A stretch of 7,406 bases of DNA from Thermoplasmatota archaeon. Lineage in GTDB: Archaea > Thermoplasmatota > JAQUQK01. Positions 1-6,067 of the stretch are shown here, in pieces. Each line of letters starts with the position of its first letter. Position 1 is the stretch's first letter. Made by a program: the position numbers and the translations under genes. The notes under the pieces were generated by a model. That model was given only the letters and a program-made list of their open reading frames with translations. It searched no databases and was not told where the DNA came from. The DNA lies in contig JAQUQK010000091.1 of NCBI GenBank assembly GCA_028716125.1, positions 1 to 7,406 on the forward strand. The letters run 5' to 3'.

Positions 1-503
1 TGCTGGACGTGCAGATGATAGAATCGGGAACTATCTCCATCGAAAAGAAAACCGTAAAACTGAAGGAAGTTCTTGAAAAATGCGCCAAAAGCGCCGAGAG
101 GGCAATGAAGGCGAAAAAACAGGATTTCGAGATGTCGATTGGAAAAGACGACTTTGCAGTCGAGGGCGACGAGGCCCGATTGGAAACGGTTTTCGCTGGC
201 ATTCTCGACAATGCGTCCAAATTCACGCCGGAAAAAGGAGAAATCCGATTGGATGCAAGCGAGAGCAAAAACGAGATAAAAATCACAATATCCGACACAG
301 GCATAGGAATTCCAAAGGATGCGATTTTAAGGGTTTTCGAGCCGTTTGCAAACATAACAAAACCAGATTATTTCAAAGGCGCAGGGCTGAGCCTCAGCGT
401 TGCAAAGGGCATTGTGGAAGCGCACGGCGGGAGAATAACAGTAGAATCCGAAGGCGAGGGAAAGGGCGCGACTTTTACTGTCATTCTGCCAAAGCATAGA
501 TAA
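1..503 (+). CDS. Sensor histidine kinase, C-terminal part (5' end outside window)
   Basis: This is the ATP-binding end of a two-component sensor kinase; the reading frame is open to the left edge (in frame from base 3), so the sensor and phospho-acceptor histidine lie outside the window. The first visible residues (LDVQMIESG) match the second helix of a HisKA dimerisation domain. The HATPase_c domain follows with its boxes in order: N box ILDNASKF (about bases 201-224), G1/D box ISDTGIGIP (about 288-314), F box VFEPF, and G2 box GAGLSLSVAKGIVEAHGG (from about 378). The G2 box has Ser where GLGL is usual, a tolerated change. The protein ends at the normal C-terminus of the domain with no receiver domain attached. 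It would autophosphorylate on histidine using ATP and pass the phosphate to a response regulator, which is not in view. The GTG at base 9 is an internal codon, not the likely start. The kinase assignment is firm; the signal sensed cannot be told. Confidence 0.93.
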   Translation, partial: LDVQMIESGTISIEKKTVKLKEVLEKCAKSAERAMKAKKQDFEMSIGKDDFAVEGDEARLETVFAGILDNASKFTPEKGEIRLDASESKNEIKITISDTGIGIPKDAILRVFEPFANITKPDYFKGAGLSLSVAKGIVEAHGGRITVESEGEGKGATFTVILPKHR

Positions 504-516
504 GTGTCCCCAACGC

Positions 517-528
517 CAATTTTTATAA
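517..528 (+). promoter_or_regulatory. Archaeal TATA-box promoter for the large surface protein
   Basis: The A/T-rich element CAATTTTTATAA lies in the 55-bp gap after the kinase stop. Eleven of its bases (CAATTTTTATA) recur exactly in the promoter in front of the gene at 6068. Transcription would be expected to begin about 25 bp downstream, near 550, leaving a leader of only about 9 nt before the ATG at 559. No Shine-Dalgarno sequence is visible. The assignment rests on sequence and spacing only. Confidence 0.65.
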
Positions 529-558
529 CCTTAAAACCGCTATCCCCATTTGATTTTG

Positions 559-3500
559 ATGGCAAACACCATTTCAAAGATGAGCGCCATGGCCATCTGC
601 CTGCTTATGGCAGTCTCGGCGCTCCCGATAGGCCTGGCCGCTGGCGCGGACACACCGCAGGGATTCGACGGGGTTTCCTGGAAGCCCGTAGTCCCGATAA
701 GAAAAGCGACGCTTGTGAACTTCGACGCCGATTCTTACCTTGACGACTATGCATACATGGCGGCAATTCCGTCAAGCGTTTTCTATGATTCTTCGTCGGA
801 TCGCATATACTCAAACCCGCTGATTTTCTACGAGCCGCCGTTCACTGACACATCCCTTGAAAATCAGACGCTCAACACGAACGAAGGCATCGGCTATTTC
901 ATGGACGACTGGCAGGCATACTGCGGAAATCTGGACACTCTGGAACTCATTGGAATGGATTCAATAGCAGAATCAAGCAGGTGGCCGGCGGAAAAGACTG
1001 TTTCAATCAATGCCGCAAACCCATATGAAATGGCAAAGAAAATCGCCCTTGACGGCTGGAAAAGCGCAGACAGCGCAGTAATCGCAGTCATAGAAGAAAA
1101 TTTCCAGCAGGTTGACGTAAAGACGTCCGGCAGCATGACCGGCGTAGTCCCTGGCTCGATGAAGGCAACAAGCATGCAGATAACCGGAACGAAGTCCGTC
1201 GGAATCCCGCCGCAGTTCAGCAACTTCACGATACCCGAAGGATACAAGTTCATAATCGCCGATGCAAACTGGAACCTTGTGCCCAACGTCCCGGCTCCGA
1301 ATGTAGTAGTGCCTCCGTTCTGGGGAATCGACCCGGACATGCAATTGTACGACTGGACCGCAAACCAGATGGTGGGGGCATCCCAGAACTGGATGACGCC
1401 AAACGAGCACATAGAGTCCTATATCTACCATCCGGGCCCGTGGGCTGTTGCGATGACATACATGCCTACAAAAAGTATCGAGCCGCCGCTTTTGGAAAAT
1501 GCCGCAAGTGCCCAGAACGGGCTTCTCGGCCTTCCGTCGTTCATGACGGATGCCGTCTATACCGTAGACGTTACAATGCATCCCGGAGTCGAATTCGCGC
1601 TTGACAATGCCTGTCCGTTCTACTGCAGGGACGCGACTTTCAAGCTTACCTGGAGCGACGCGAATGCAAAACTCGGCCTCGTAGTAAGGGATGAGGGCGG
1701 GGCGGAAATCGCCTTTGCAACCGCACAGACGGCAACGCAGGAAATCGCAATACCCCAGCTTGGCGAAGGGACTTACAGCGCAACCGTGATAAAACTCAAC
1801 GACGCTTCCTCGGACGTGCCTTTCACGCTTGAGTATTCATGGTCGCAGAAGAAGGAAAAGAAGGAAGAGCAGATGCTCTCTTCCGCGGCTGAAGGCGCAG
1901 TCCTGGCATCGCTCCTGAATGCGCCTCTGCTTTACACCTCGCCGGATTCGCTGAGCCAGGAAGCATCGAGCGCAATAAAATCACTCGGCGCGAAGAAAAT
2001 ATATCTTGTCAACATCGGCGAACACGCATCATCCAATGTGAAGAGCGGACTAAAGTCGCTCGGCTCGGTTACTGAATTCTCCGACTACTCCGGCATATAT
2101 TCCAAGATACACGGAATGACCGGCGACAGCACGATAGTGTTCTCGACAATCGACCCATGGAGCTATTGGTATTCACCGGAACTCGTTGCGGCTGGCGAGA
2201 TGGCTGCCGGCCTGTTCGTCGGCCCTGCGGCTTACATGGCGGCGCATCATGGGTGCCCCGTTTTCCTCGTTGAAAGCGACGGAAGGCTCAGCCAGGCGGT
2301 TGCATGGCATAATTTTGACTGGGCGAAGAAAGCGCCAACTAGGGATTTCCCGTCGGTGGCCTGCATGACGCTTACCGGCAAGGAAGTTTACTCATTCGTA
2401 GCAGAATACGGCTTTGACGGCGAGGGAATGGAAACGATGATAACAGTCGCAGACCAATATGACGTTGGCGTTCCGTGGGACAGGGTTTTCCCTGGAGTCG
2501 CAAAGCCCGGAAGAATTATGGGCGCTCCTGCCGACACGGCATACTGGATAAGCAGGTCCGTGTTCTATCCTGCAATGGTGTTCGCAAACCCGGCAACAAG
2601 CCAATATGGCGTCAAGAGAATCACCGGAAGCTCCTCTGTCATTGACCCGGTGACCACACAGTTAGTCATAACACAAGGCGGAGAGGTTGACGCAATGTAC
2701 CCAATACTTGAAACATGGGTTTCCTACGACCACCGCTTCAACGAACGCGCCAGCAGCTACTGGGGGCTCGACTACACGACTGCGCAGGGAATAACGCCGT
2801 TCAGGACTGCATCAAATAATCCGATTGATGAAGGAGTCTGCTCTGCTTACGGCGTCGAGGGAATGGTTTGGCCGGATTTGACCGAGTCAGAAGTTTGCTC
2901 GTTCTATGCAAAGAAGGCAGGATATAATCCAGTATACACAACCGCATTCAACCCAACAATGGAGAACCTGAACCGGGGCGTACTGCTCTGGGATGAGGTA
3001 ATGCATGGCGGGCAGAGCGATTCCGGGATAGTCGGATTCTGGTATGACGACGTCCAGCCGGAGAAGAATCCGTGGCGCGCGTACGAGGAAGGCGGAAGCA
3101 CGTACGAGCCGGACAGCATGTGCATGAGCAACATGGTCGCCGTAGACGTCGTTCCTTCGGGCCCTGCAACAGGATATGACGGAGTAGTCATAACCATTGC
3201 GTCCCAGTTTACGCAGACGAACACCAAGAGCGGCTACGACTTCGACGCCGCCTTGCAAAACGTCCACTCCGCCGGATTCATGGGCGGCTCTTGCCTGATT
3301 TCCAACACCTGGATGCATCTTGCGATGGTGCGCCACGGCTTCCTGTTCGAAGTAATAGACCCGTGGGTGACGTCATGGTACTGCGCCTTCGCTTTCCAGG
3401 CGATAATGCGCGACATCGCGCTTGGCAATGATCTTGGAAGCGCTTACGTAGAGGGAATACTCAACACCGGAATCGGCTATATGGTTGATTCCTGGTGGTG

Positions 3501-3750
3501 GGATATCTCGGAGAACGTGGAATACTTCGGCGACCCGGACCTTACGCTTTACACGCCTTACGGCGGATGGGACAAGCCGGAATCAATAGAGTCTGCAATG
3601 AACGTCGCAGGACATGTTCCTGCGGGAATTCCTGAAGGCGAACAGGCAGCGGCAAGGACGCCCGGATTCGAAGTTGGAATGCTTTGCGCGGGAATGGCGG
3701 TTGCGCTCGTCGCTGTGGCTGAAGCAAAAAAGCGCACTAAGCGCCGGTAA
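559..3750 (+). CDS. Large secreted surface protein: PPC-like, cell-wall-binding-2-like and C25 (gingipain)-like regions with a PGF-CTERM-like tail
   Basis: A secreted protein of about 1063 residues, probably a surface-attached peptidase or adhesin. Seen, numbering from ATG 559: a signal peptide (residues 1 to about 28-30, ending LAAGA); a conserved-looking region at about 48-100 (FDADSYLDDYAYMAAIP); a PPC-like beta-sandwich at about 342-428 (TFKLTWSDANAKLGLVV, then GEGTYSATV); a lysine/glutamate linker (KKEKKEEQ); and at about 441-588 a region like cell-wall-binding repeat 2 (LLNAPLLYTSPDSLS, then IKSLGAKKIYLVNIG), with a second related block (AAHHGCPVFLVESDGRLS). Beyond that, C25/clan CD landmarks come in family order: GRIMG near 651, His-Gly at 816-817, GGSC with Cys912, and GDPDLTLY from 991. 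The tail from 1035 is PGFE, a hydrophobic helix, then KKRTKRR. An in-frame TTG at 550 is possible but would put three extra residues before the signal peptide; ATG fits better. The fold call is by motif only, and catalytic activity is inferred. It could instead be an inactive adhesion protein. Confidence 0.72.
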   Translation: MANTISKMSAMAICLLMAVSALPIGLAAGADTPQGFDGVSWKPVVPIRKATLVNFDADSYLDDYAYMAAIPSSVFYDSSSDRIYSNPLIFYEPPFTDTSLENQTLNTNEGIGYFMDDWQAYCGNLDTLELIGMDSIAESSRWPAEKTVSINAANPYEMAKKIALDGWKSADSAVIAVIEENFQQVDVKTSGSMTGVVPGSMKATSMQITGTKSVGIPPQFSNFTIPEGYKFIIADANWNLVPNVPAPNVVVPPFWGIDPDMQLYDWTANQMVGASQNWMTPNEHIESYIYHPGPWAVAMTYMPTKSIEPPLLENAASAQNGLLGLPSFMTDAVYTVDVTMHPGVEFALDNACPFYCRDATFKLTWSDANAKLGLVVRDEGGAEIAFATAQTATQEIAIPQLGEGTYSATVIKLNDASSDVPFTLEYSWSQKKEKKEEQMLSSAAEGAVLASLLNAPLLYTSPDSLSQEASSAIKSLGAKKIYLVNIGEHASSNVKSGLKSLGSVTEFSDYSGIYSKIHGMTGDSTIVFSTIDPWSYWYSPELVAAGEMAAGLFVGPAAYMAAHHGCPVFLVESDGRLSQAVAWHNFDWAKKAPTRDFPSVACMTLTGKEVYSFVAEYGFDGEGMETMITVADQYDVGVPWDRVFPGVAKPGRIMGAPADTAYWISRSVFYPAMVFANPATSQYGVKRITGSSSVIDPVTTQLVITQGGEVDAMYPILETWVSYDHRFNERASSYWGLDYTTAQGITPFRTASNNPIDEGVCSAYGVEGMVWPDLTESEVCSFYAKKAGYNPVYTTAFNPTMENLNRGVLLWDEVMHGGQSDSGIVGFWYDDVQPEKNPWRAYEEGGSTYEPDSMCMSNMVAVDVVPSGPATGYDGVVITIASQFTQTNTKSGYDFDAALQNVHSAGFMGGSCLISNTWMHLAMVRHGFLFEVIDPWVTSWYCAFAFQAIMRDIALGNDLGSAYVEGILNTGIGYMVDSWWWDISENVEYFGDPDLTLYTPYGGWDKPESIESAMNVAGHVPAGIPEGEQAAARTPGFEVGMLCAGMAVALVAVAEAKKRTKRR

Positions 3751-3760
3751 CTGCTCTCTC

Positions 3761-3776
3761 ATTTTTTTTTCTATTT
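3761..3776 (+). terminator. T-rich terminator after the large surface protein gene
   Basis: A run of nine T (3762-3770) followed by CTATTTT starts about 11 bases after the TAA stop. There is no GC-rich hairpin. Archaeal RNA polymerase stops at such T-tracts, so this is a likely intrinsic terminator. Confidence 0.7.
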
Positions 3777-3813
3777 TACATGCATTCGCCTTCACTAATT
3801 TTACCAAATCGTA

Positions 3814-3823
3814 AATTTATAAT
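3814..3823 (+). promoter_or_regulatory. TATA-box promoter for the cysteine synthase gene
   Basis: AATTTATAAT is a good archaeal TATA box. By the spacing seen at the other genes here, transcription would begin at about 3845-3852, inside the palindrome cluster. That leaves a leader of about 20-27 nt before the GTG start, longer than for the neighbouring genes. Confidence 0.6.
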
Positions 3824-3833
3824 ACAAACTGGC

Positions 3834-3864
3834 AATTAACCATTGTTAATTAACTATAGTTAAC
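3834..3864 (+). promoter_or_regulatory. Overlapping palindromes over the predicted transcription start, a putative operator
   Basis: Three A/T-rich dyads overlap here. AATTAAC (3834-3840) is inverted as GTTAATT (3845-3851) across 4 bp. GTTAATTAAC (3845-3854) is a perfect 10-bp palindrome. TTAACTATAGTTAA (3850-3863) is a perfect 14-bp palindrome. The unit GTTAA/TTAAC recurs through the whole stretch. It lies downstream of the TATA box and upstream of the start codon, where a bound dimeric repressor would block transcription start. No specific regulator can be named. The symmetry is seen directly; the operator role is inferred. Confidence 0.55.
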
Positions 3865-3870
3865 GTTGAG

Positions 3871-4857
3871 GTGAATTTCATAATCTGCGTTGGAAACACG
3901 CCTTTGCTGGAAGTGGACGGCATATATGCCAAGCTCGAATGCACTAACCCCCTTGGCAGCATCAAGGACCGCATTGCCAAATACATACTTGACGAGAGCG
4001 AAAAGCAGGGTCTTTTAAAGCCAGGAATGACCGTTGTGGAGGCCACCAGCGGGAACACCGGAATCTCGATGGCGTTCTTCGCCAAGCAGAAGGGTTACGA
4101 CGTAACAATAATCATGCCCAAAAATATGAGCGAGGAAAGAAAGAGAATCATCAGGAAGCTTGGCGCAAATCTCGTTCTATGCTCGGACGGTAACTTCGCC
4201 GAGGCGGCTAGAATTCGCGACGAAATGGCAAAGAATCCGAAGTATTTCAATCCCGACCAGTTCTCAAACCCGCTAAACGTCGAATGCCACTACAGGACGA
4301 CCGGCCAGGAAATAATCGCCCAGATGGCAAAACACTCCAGTTCAGTGGATGCTTTTGTGGCGGGCGTAGGCACGGGCGGAACGCTCATAGGCACCGGAAA
4401 GGCGCTGAGGGAGAAATACGGCAAGACGCACATAGTCGCAGTAGAGCCCTCGGAATCGGCAGTCATGAGTGGCGGAAAACCGGGAATGCACGGAATACAA
4501 GGAATAGGCGACGGCTTCATTCCTGCAATCGCTGGCAACGGCAAAGGCGGGCTAAATCCGCTTATCGACGAAGTGATTTGCATCTCGACCGAGGATGCTA
4601 AAAATGCAGCAAAGTATCTCGGTTCGAAGGGTATTTGTGTTGGAGTGTCGTCAGGCGCGAATTACCTCGCGGCAAAGAAGATTATGGAAAGGTTCGATAA
4701 CGTCGTAACCGTATTTTCTGACGGATTCTCAAAGTACGTTTCGCAGGGGCTTGCAAGGGGCGGCAGCGGGCCGTGCCCCTTCACATCGGAGTGCAACTGC
4801 CCTGCAAAAAATGATTGTGAAAAGGGCGCCAGGGCAGGCAACTGCAAATGCGGCTGA
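3871..4857 (+). CDS. Cysteine synthase (PLP-dependent, CysK/CysM family) with a cysteine-rich C-terminal tail
   Basis: A fold-type II PLP enzyme that makes cysteine by replacing the O-acetyl or O-phospho group of an activated serine with sulfide, in the cytoplasm. Seen in the 328 residues: GNTP near the N-terminus (8-11), NPLGSIKDR with the PLP-binding Lys32, the substrate-binding loop TSGNTG (59-64), MPKNMSEERK, QFSNPLN, the phosphate-binding glycine loop GTGGT, SGGKPGMHGIQGIGDGFIP, and SSGA near 265 with the serine that contacts the PLP ring nitrogen. The core ends at FSDGFSKYVSQGL, where typical family members stop. A tail of about 30 residues follows with Cys302, 308, 310, 316, 325 and 327 (C-x5-C-x-C-x5-C-x8-C-x-C), a possible metal or Fe-S site. 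There is no CBS regulatory domain. Whether the donor is O-acetylserine or O-phosphoserine cannot be decided by eye. GTG 3871 is the only standard start after the in-frame TAA at 3847, though it lies inside a Shine-Dalgarno-like GAGGTGA. Confidence 0.9.
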   Translation: MNFIICVGNTPLLEVDGIYAKLECTNPLGSIKDRIAKYILDESEKQGLLKPGMTVVEATSGNTGISMAFFAKQKGYDVTIIMPKNMSEERKRIIRKLGANLVLCSDGNFAEAARIRDEMAKNPKYFNPDQFSNPLNVECHYRTTGQEIIAQMAKHSSSVDAFVAGVGTGGTLIGTGKALREKYGKTHIVAVEPSESAVMSGGKPGMHGIQGIGDGFIPAIAGNGKGGLNPLIDEVICISTEDAKNAAKYLGSKGICVGVSSGANYLAAKKIMERFDNVVTVFSDGFSKYVSQGLARGGSGPCPFTSECNCPAKNDCEKGARAGNCKCG

Positions 4858-4873
4858 ACCTGCACGACCGCCC

Positions 4874-4899
4874 CATTTTTCCATTTTGTTTTATTATTT
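4874..4899 (+). terminator. T-rich terminator after the cysteine synthase gene
   Basis: Repeated T runs (ATTTTT, ATTTTG, TTTTATTATTT) begin about 17 bases after the TGA stop, without a GC-rich hairpin. This matches archaeal T-tract termination and lies just before the next promoter. Confidence 0.55.
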
Positions 4900-4915
4900 C
4901 AACAATAGTTATATT
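4900..4915 (+). promoter_or_regulatory. TATA-box promoter of the first M28 peptidase gene
   Basis: CAACAATAGTTATATT contains a TATA element and matches the promoter of the second M28 gene at 14 of 16 positions. Its last base is 28 bp before the A of the start codon, exactly as in the second copy. A start about 25 bp downstream of the box centre gives a leaderless or nearly leaderless mRNA. Confidence 0.7.
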
Positions 4916-4942
4916 CCCGCAAATGCATTCCCTTGCGGTTAA

Positions 4943-5980
4943 ATGAGAAACACATATGCATGGATTGCTTGCGCGGCGCTTTTGCTTTCTGCCATATTCG
5001 GCGGCTGCATCGCATCGAATGAAAGTGCGGGAGATGACAAGGGTTTGCCTGCTTATGGAGAAAATGAGTCCGCAGCAGTTCCGGCATACTATAATTTCGA
5101 CTTTTCAAAATACAATTCCACGCTTCCCTCAGGCGAAAACATGTTCAACGAGCTGACGATAATTTCCAATGCAATGGGCACTCGCCTGGTTGCAACCCCG
5201 CAAAACACGGCGGCCGCGCTTTACATGCAGGAGAATCTCAAGAGCTACGGGCTTGAAACGCAGCTCCAGGAATTCACTGAGATGGGCGCAGTTCCATGCA
5301 AGAACGTCCTCGGATTCAAGTGGGGGACGAACCGCTCCGACTGGATTGTCTTTGGGGCGCACTACGACACCAGCGCCACTGTCCAGGGAGCATATGACAA
5401 TGCCGGCGGATGCGTCGCGGTCCTTGAGCTTGCAAATGCGCTTTCAAAATACAATTTCACAAAGACGTTGGTTTTCGCGCTTTGGGACTTTGAGGAGCTT
5501 GGGCTTTACGGCTCCCAGTATTTCGTTGAGCAGTTCAAGGCCAACCACACATTCACGAATTTCAACTACGACTGCTACGGCCTGAATTATCCGACGAGCA
5601 ATCCGCTGACCGGCCAGGCTCTCAAGCACTGGGTTGGCATACAAAAAAAGAGCGACAAGACCGGGAGGATAGAGAACTTCAACTCAATATTGAAATATGT
5701 AGCAAACAAAACCATGGGTATCCCCGCTGACATGCAGGATTTCCATCCATTCGGAAGCGGCAGCGACCACGAGCCTTTCGCGGCAGTAAAATCACCAATA
5801 GCATACTTCGACAGCGACCCGGACAGCGCCGAGCAATTATGCATTTACAACGACCCGAGGGATGAATTTCTCACATACGTAGTTGCCGCAGGAGGGCCGG
5901 AAGAGCTGAAGAAGGGGCTTGAGTCACCAGCCGTGTTCGCTTATTACAGCGCGATACTCTGGTCTGAGTTCGGCAATTGA
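4943..5980 (+). CDS. M28-family zinc peptidase lipoprotein, copy 1
   Basis: A secreted, lipid-anchored metallopeptidase of 345 residues, probably an aminopeptidase releasing amino acids from peptides outside the membrane. Seen: a short basic N-terminus and hydrophobic segment ending in lipobox FGGC (lipidated Cys22), then an Asn/Glu/Ala-rich linker to about residue 48. The M28 metal set is complete: His140 and Asp142 (HYD), bridging Asp152 (YDNAGG), catalytic base Glu184 and ligand Glu185 (DFEELGLYGS), Asp210 (NYDCYG), and His276 (GSDHEPF). That predicts two zinc ions. There is no protease-associated domain. Seven N-x-S/T sequons suggest N-glycosylation. Cys157 and Cys211 adjoin metal ligands and Cys300 lies further on; all three are kept in copy 2. 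Family M28 also includes glutaminyl cyclases and carboxypeptidases, so the exact reaction is not fixed. ATG 4943 is chosen because it gives a full signal peptide at the promoter-set distance. Confidence 0.88.
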   Translation: MRNTYAWIACAALLLSAIFGGCIASNESAGDDKGLPAYGENESAAVPAYYNFDFSKYNSTLPSGENMFNELTIISNAMGTRLVATPQNTAAALYMQENLKSYGLETQLQEFTEMGAVPCKNVLGFKWGTNRSDWIVFGAHYDTSATVQGAYDNAGGCVAVLELANALSKYNFTKTLVFALWDFEELGLYGSQYFVEQFKANHTFTNFNYDCYGLNYPTSNPLTGQALKHWVGIQKKSDKTGRIENFNSILKYVANKTMGIPADMQDFHPFGSGSDHEPFAAVKSPIAYFDSDPDSAEQLCIYNDPRDEFLTYVVAAGGPEELKKGLESPAVFAYYSAILWSEFGN

Positions 5981-5988
5981 TGTGCACA

Positions 5989-6017
5989 TTTTAATCATTT
6001 TTTTCATTTTGATTTTT
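5989..6017 (+). terminator. T-rich terminator between the two M28 genes
   Basis: A seven-T run (5998-6004) with further T4 and T5 runs follows the TGA stop by about 10-35 bases, with no hairpin. It separates the first M28 gene from the promoter of the second, so the two are probably transcribed separately. Confidence 0.6.
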
Positions 6018-6024
6018 CAAATTA

Positions 6025-6040
6025 CAACAATTTTTATATT
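6025..6040 (+). promoter_or_regulatory. TATA-box promoter of the second M28 peptidase gene
   Basis: CAACAATTTTTATATT ends 28 bp before the A of ATG 6068, the same distance as in copy 1. The bases just before the start (CTTCCACCTTGATTAT) are pyrimidine-rich and contain no Shine-Dalgarno sequence, which favours leaderless translation. Confidence 0.72.
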
Positions 6041-6067
6041 GCAATAAAATACTTCCACCTTGATTAT

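Noticed and set aside
80..499. A 139-codon + strand frame overlapping the histidine kinase
   Set aside because: It is Arg/Lys-rich and without motifs, while the overlapping frame has every HATPase_c box.
550..558. TTG at 550 as the start of the large surface protein
   Set aside because: It falls about at the predicted transcription start and would add three residues before an already complete signal peptide; ATG 559 is the simpler choice, though TTG is not excluded.
894..1581. Antisense open frames of 172 and 192 codons inside the large surface protein gene
   Set aside because: Their translations show no recognisable domain and lie opposite a long, well-supported coding frame; they are shadows of its codon bias.
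2887..3336. Minus-strand frame of 149 codons opposite the C25-like region
   Set aside because: Low-complexity shadow translation; the + strand frame carries the ordered peptidase landmarks.
3834..3864. The palindrome cluster as a terminator hairpin of the upstream gene
   Set aside because: The stems are nearly all A/T, lie downstream of the next TATA box, and a clear T-tract already follows the upstream gene at 3762-3770.
3871..4857. Annotating the enzyme as cystathionine beta-synthase or threonine synthase
   Set aside because: There is no CBS domain or haem-binding segment, and the motifs (GNTP, TSGNTG, GGKPG-H-IQGIG-GFIP) fit cysteine synthase best.
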